From positions 1 to 64,000 of the forward strand of contig JBMNOZ010000001.1 in NCBI GenBank assembly GCA_050943335.1: 64,000 nucleotides of DNA, read 5' to 3'. This stretch comes from JBMNOZ01 sp050943335. Lineage in GTDB: Bacteria > Bacillota > Desulfitobacteriia > Desulfitobacteriales > Syntrophobotulaceae. Below are positions 61,552 to 64,000 of the stretch, one piece after another. A program made the position numbers and the translations under genes. The notes beneath the pieces were generated by a model, which was not told the DNA's origin, did not search any database, and saw nothing but the letters and a program-made list of their open reading frames with translations. Numbering within the stretch: position 1 is the first letter of the stretch; every line of letters begins with the position of its first letter.

Positions 61552-62010
61552 TTGGCAGCAGTATTTCAAATTGTAAAAATTGGACAAGATATTTTGAAGG
61601 AAAAAGCGCAGGAAGTCAAGAAAATAACCCCTAATATTCATAGATTGCTTGATAACTTGGCGGCAACAATGTATGACTCTAAGGGAGTGGGGTTGGCAGC
61701 TCCTCAAATCGGAGTTCTCAAGCGGGTTGTTGTGATCGATGTTGGGGAAGGTCTCGTAGAGCTTATAAATCCCGTTATTTTAGAAAAAGAAGGGGAGGAG
61801 ACCGAGCGAGAGGGTTGTCTGAGTGTTCCCGGTGTTACCGGTGATGTGACCAGAGCAAAGAAAATTAAGGCTCAAGCTTTAAATAGAAATGGCGAATTAG
61901 TAGAGTATGAAGCTGAGGGATTATTCGCCAGAGCATTTCAACATGAAGTTGATCATCTGGAGGGCATTCTTTTTGTTGATTTAGCCCATAAATTATATAA
62001 AGTCGAATAG
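61552..62010 (+). CDS. def: Peptide deformylase
   Basis: 152 residues. Removes the formyl group from nascent proteins. Motifs GVGLAAPQIG (1), EGCLSVPG (2) and HEVDHLEGIL (3) supply the metal ligands Cys, His and His. TTG start with AAAGGAG 11 bases away; no better start is in frame. Functionally paired with fmt, which follows. Confidence 0.95.
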   Translation: MAAVFQIVKIGQDILKEKAQEVKKITPNIHRLLDNLAATMYDSKGVGLAAPQIGVLKRVVVIDVGEGLVELINPVILEKEGEETEREGCLSVPGVTGDVTRAKKIKAQALNRNGELVEYEAEGLFARAFQHEVDHLEGILFVDLAHKLYKVE

Positions 62011-62040
62011 AATATTAGAAACGGTGTGAGGTGCAAATAA

Positions 62041-62988
62041 TTGAGACTTGTCTTTATGGGCACTCCGAATTTCGCAGTCCCGTCTTTAGAGGCTCTTTAC
62101 CAGGCAAAGCATGATATCGTTGGGGTGTTCACCCAACCGGATCGCCCGGCCGGTAGGGGACGAAAATTAACCTCCAGTCCGATAAAAAATACGGCAACTA
62201 ACTTGGGACTGCCGATTTATCAACCGGAAAACATAAAAGAAGCTCCTTGCTTGGAATTGATTTCCCGGCTGAAACCGGAAGCTATAGTTGTGGTCGCTTA
62301 TGGTCAGATCCTTCCTAAAGAGATTTTGGAGTATCCGCGTTATGGCTGTATCAATGTGCACGCCTCTTTATTACCCGCTTACCGGGGCGCGGCTCCTATC
62401 CACTGGGCGGTGATCAATGGTGAGAAAAAAACGGGTGTTACCACCATGTTAATGGATGAGGGGCTTGATACCGGAGATATCCTGTTGGCCGAAGAGATAG
62501 AAATTTCGGAGCTTGCTACGGCGGGAGATATACATGATGAAATGATGAACTTAGGGGCCCAGCTTCTGCTTAAAACCTTAACGGGTTTAGAAGCCGGTTC
62601 CTTGCTTCCGCGAAAACAGCCTCCAGGGCATTCCTATGCTCCCCCTTTAAAAAGGAAAGACGAAAAGATAGACTGGCAGAGGGAGGCTTTAACCATCCAC
62701 AATAGAATCAGGGGTTTGTCCCCCTGGCCTGGGGCCTTTACAACCTTTCGCGGCCAGATAGTAAAAATATGGAAGAGCGAGTTGTGTGCTAACGGATTGT
62801 TCCCGGAATCTTGCACCGTTAAACCTTTGCCCGGGCAAATAGTTTTACGAACAGAGAAGGCTTTGCGGGTTGCTGCGAAGGAAGGATTGGTGGATATTTT
62901 TGAAGTACAGCCAGCCGGGAAAAAACGCATGTCAGCCTTGGATTTTTTCAACGGGCAGAGAATTGAGATCGGAGAATTGTTTATCTAA
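62041..62988 (+). CDS. fmt: Methionyl-tRNA formyltransferase
   Basis: 315 residues. Formylates initiator Met-tRNA. MGTPNFAVPSLEAL, INVHASLLPAYRGAAPIHWA (catalytic Asn-His) and MDEGLDTGDIL (Asp) are intact, followed by the C-terminal OB-like domain. TTG start behind a GAGG-type SD. Confidence 0.95.
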   Translation: MRLVFMGTPNFAVPSLEALYQAKHDIVGVFTQPDRPAGRGRKLTSSPIKNTATNLGLPIYQPENIKEAPCLELISRLKPEAIVVVAYGQILPKEILEYPRYGCINVHASLLPAYRGAAPIHWAVINGEKKTGVTTMLMDEGLDTGDILLAEEIEISELATAGDIHDEMMNLGAQLLLKTLTGLEAGSLLPRKQPPGHSYAPPLKRKDEKIDWQREALTIHNRIRGLSPWPGAFTTFRGQIVKIWKSELCANGLFPESCTVKPLPGQIVLRTEKALRVAAKEGLVDIFEVQPAGKKRMSALDFFNGQRIEIGELFI

Positions 62989-63005
62989 AAGGAGGAAGGA
63001 TATAA

Positions 63006-63704
63006 ATGTTTGACCCCTTTTTGTTACACCCTTCAACTGTTCTTTTAATACCGGCAATTCTTTTGACAATTTATGCCCAGATGAAGATTAGTTCGACTTA
63101 TGGGCGTTATTCTAGAATAAGAAGTGCTTCTGGCCGGACAGGGGCGGATGTTGCCCGGGCAATTCTTGACAAAAACGGGCTTTATGATGTCAAAGTGGAA
63201 CAGGTGGCCGGAAATTTGACTGACCATTATGATCCCCGGGCTCACGCCGTGAGACTCAGCAGCAATATTTACGGCGGGACTTCAATTGCCGCTTTGGCTG
63301 TTGCGGCACACGAAACCGGGCATGCAGTGCAGCATGCGGACGGTTATACCCCCCTTAGATTGAGAACGGCTTTTGTTCCCGTGGCCTCCTTTGGCAGTCA
63401 AATAGGACCGTTTTTAATTATTATCGGCTTCATTTTCTCTTCTTACTCTTTTCTTATCCCTTTGGGGATCTATGCCTTTGCTTTTGCGGTTTTGTTCCAA
63501 GTGGTAACCCTCCCTGTGGAGTTTAACGCCAGCAGCCGGGCTTTGGCTTTCTTAGAAGGTAGTGGAATAATATCCTCCCGCGAGGAAATGGCGGGAGCGA
63601 GAAGAATGTTGAGCGCGGCCGCCTTAACCTATGTTGCCGCTGCCTTAACCGCGATCCTCACCTTGTTAAGGTTTATATGGATTTTTCAGGGGCGAGATGA
63701 TTAG
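63006..63704 (+). CDS. YugP-type membrane zinc metallopeptidase
   Basis: 232 residues. One N-terminal and about three C-terminal membrane segments around the zinc motif HETGHAVQHADGY (HExxH) at about residues 100-112; VEFNASSRALAFLE supplies the likely third ligand Glu and the family sequence. Function unknown but the gene is regularly found between fmt and rsmB in Clostridia. SD AAAGGAGGA. Confidence 0.88.
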   Translation: MFDPFLLHPSTVLLIPAILLTIYAQMKISSTYGRYSRIRSASGRTGADVARAILDKNGLYDVKVEQVAGNLTDHYDPRAHAVRLSSNIYGGTSIAALAVAAHETGHAVQHADGYTPLRLRTAFVPVASFGSQIGPFLIIIGFIFSSYSFLIPLGIYAFAFAVLFQVVTLPVEFNASSRALAFLEGSGIISSREEMAGARRMLSAAALTYVAAALTAILTLLRFIWIFQGRDD

Positions 63705-63736
63705 ACTTAAAGGGTTAAAAACAGGAATTGGTGAAC

Positions 63737-64000
63737 ATGAGTGGTATTAAAAAAAATAGAATAGATGAACCGAGGTCTAACGCACGGCAGCTAGCCGTGT
63801 GTATTCTTACTCGAGCGGAGAAGGAAGGAGCTTATGCCAATCTCCTATTGCGGGAGATGCTTTCTAAGTTTCGGGATCCACGGGAACGGAATTTAGCAAC
63901 GGCATTGGTAAACGGGGTTTTAAAGAATAAGCTCTTGCTTGATTATGCCTTGCGCCGCTATTTAAGAAACCCCATGTCCTCCCTCCCTCATGAAATAAGG
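63737..64000 (+). CDS. rsmB: 16S rRNA (cytosine-967 C5) methyltransferase RsmB, N-terminal part
   Basis: Partial: 88 codons to the window end with no stop. The translated part is the NusB-like RNA-binding domain of RsmB/Sun (NARQLAVCILTRAEKEGAYA, RNLATALVNGVLKNK, LLDYALRRYL). The methyltransferase domain lies beyond the window. ATG 63737 with AGGAA about 10 bases upstream; position after fmt and the zinc peptidase supports the call. Confidence 0.88.
   Translation, partial: MSGIKKNRIDEPRSNARQLAVCILTRAEKEGAYANLLLREMLSKFRDPRERNLATALVNGVLKNKLLLDYALRRYLRNPMSSLPHEIR

Noticed and set aside
1..64000. CRISPR arrays, rRNA, tRNA genes, phage genes.
   Set aside because: Looked for regular repeats with spacers, conserved rRNA and tRNA motifs such as the T-loop GGTTCGAATCC, and phage-type genes; none seen by eye. 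A tRNAscan or Rfam run would be decisive.

Overview
The window reads as a chromosomal segment of an anaerobic, low-to-moderate G+C Firmicute of the class Clostridia, probably Peptococcaceae-like or a related syntrophic lineage; the genus is not determined. Reasons: AddAB instead of RecBCD, a B. subtilis-style pur operon with a PurR-type PurBox, a PurF with propeptide and Fe-S cysteines, an LTA-synthase-like protein, strong Shine-Dalgarno (SD) sites with many GTG/TTG starts, [FeFe]-hydrogenase maturation genes, and a sodium-pumping decarboxylase beta subunit. No rRNA, tRNA, CRISPR array, intact insertion sequence or phage gene was seen.

Layout. 1-2640: upstream repeats and a GGDEF/HD-GYP cyclic-di-GMP protein. 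2.8-4.0 kb: a small membrane protein and an M50 protease. 4.0-7.2 kb: a leader with a terminator, then a TM1266-type regulator, hydG and hydF. 7.2-9.2 kb (-): LtaS-like synthase with a C-terminal IPT/TIG-like domain. 9.5-16.7 kb: addB-addA. 16.8-19.7 kb: znuA-znuC-znuB under a perfect 7-1-7 Fur-family box, with a Zur-like regulator convergent to it. 19.9-22.7 kb: FmdE-like protein and a NatAB-type ABC exporter (-). 22.9-27.9 kb: a Phe-rich leader peptide and attenuator, then aroF-aroA-aroC-pheA. 28-31.4 kb: membrane protein, NodB deacetylase (-), MoeA-like protein and a di-cluster ferredoxin protein behind a Crp/Fnr-type palindrome. 31.8-34.0 kb: ECF sigma/anti-sigma/membrane operon. 34.1-36.8 kb: PepV (-) and a second HD-GYP protein. 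37.0-48.8 kb: purE-B-S-Q-L-F-M-N-H-D plus metF. 48.9-52.6 kb: GyrI-like protein, AlkA-like glycosylase, cupin (-) and an MsbA-type ABC exporter (-) with an attenuator-like leader. 52.6-53.5 kb: no recognisable gene. 53.5-56.5 kb: TRAP transporter in the order M-P-Q. 56.9-58.4 kb (-): decarboxylase beta subunit, a 51-aa OadG-like subunit and a structured leader. 58.6-64.0 kb: Hsp20 (-), then priA-def-fmt-zinc protease-rsmB (cut off by the window end).

How the genes fit together. The aro genes take PEP and erythrose-4-phosphate towards chorismate (aroB, D, E and K are not here) and on to phenylpyruvate, with Phe control visible both at the enzyme (ACT domain of PheA) and, as argued below, at transcription through a Phe-codon-rich leader. 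The pur operon covers most of IMP synthesis but lacks purC and purK, and its PurQ has lost two of three glutaminase triad residues. The hydrogenase maturation genes, the hybrid-cluster-type ferredoxin and the decarboxylase fit an anaerobic, reductant-limited energy metabolism.

Most unusual points: (1) a ribosome-type Phe attenuator in a Firmicute where a T-box would be expected; (2) PurQ with catalytic Cys to Gly and His to Arg; (3) terminator-bearing leaders with alternative pairings upstream of the hydrogenase maturation genes and the decarboxylase genes, and a terminator within an in-frame N-terminal extension of the ABC exporter; (4) an ECF sigma factor whose only sensible start is ATA.
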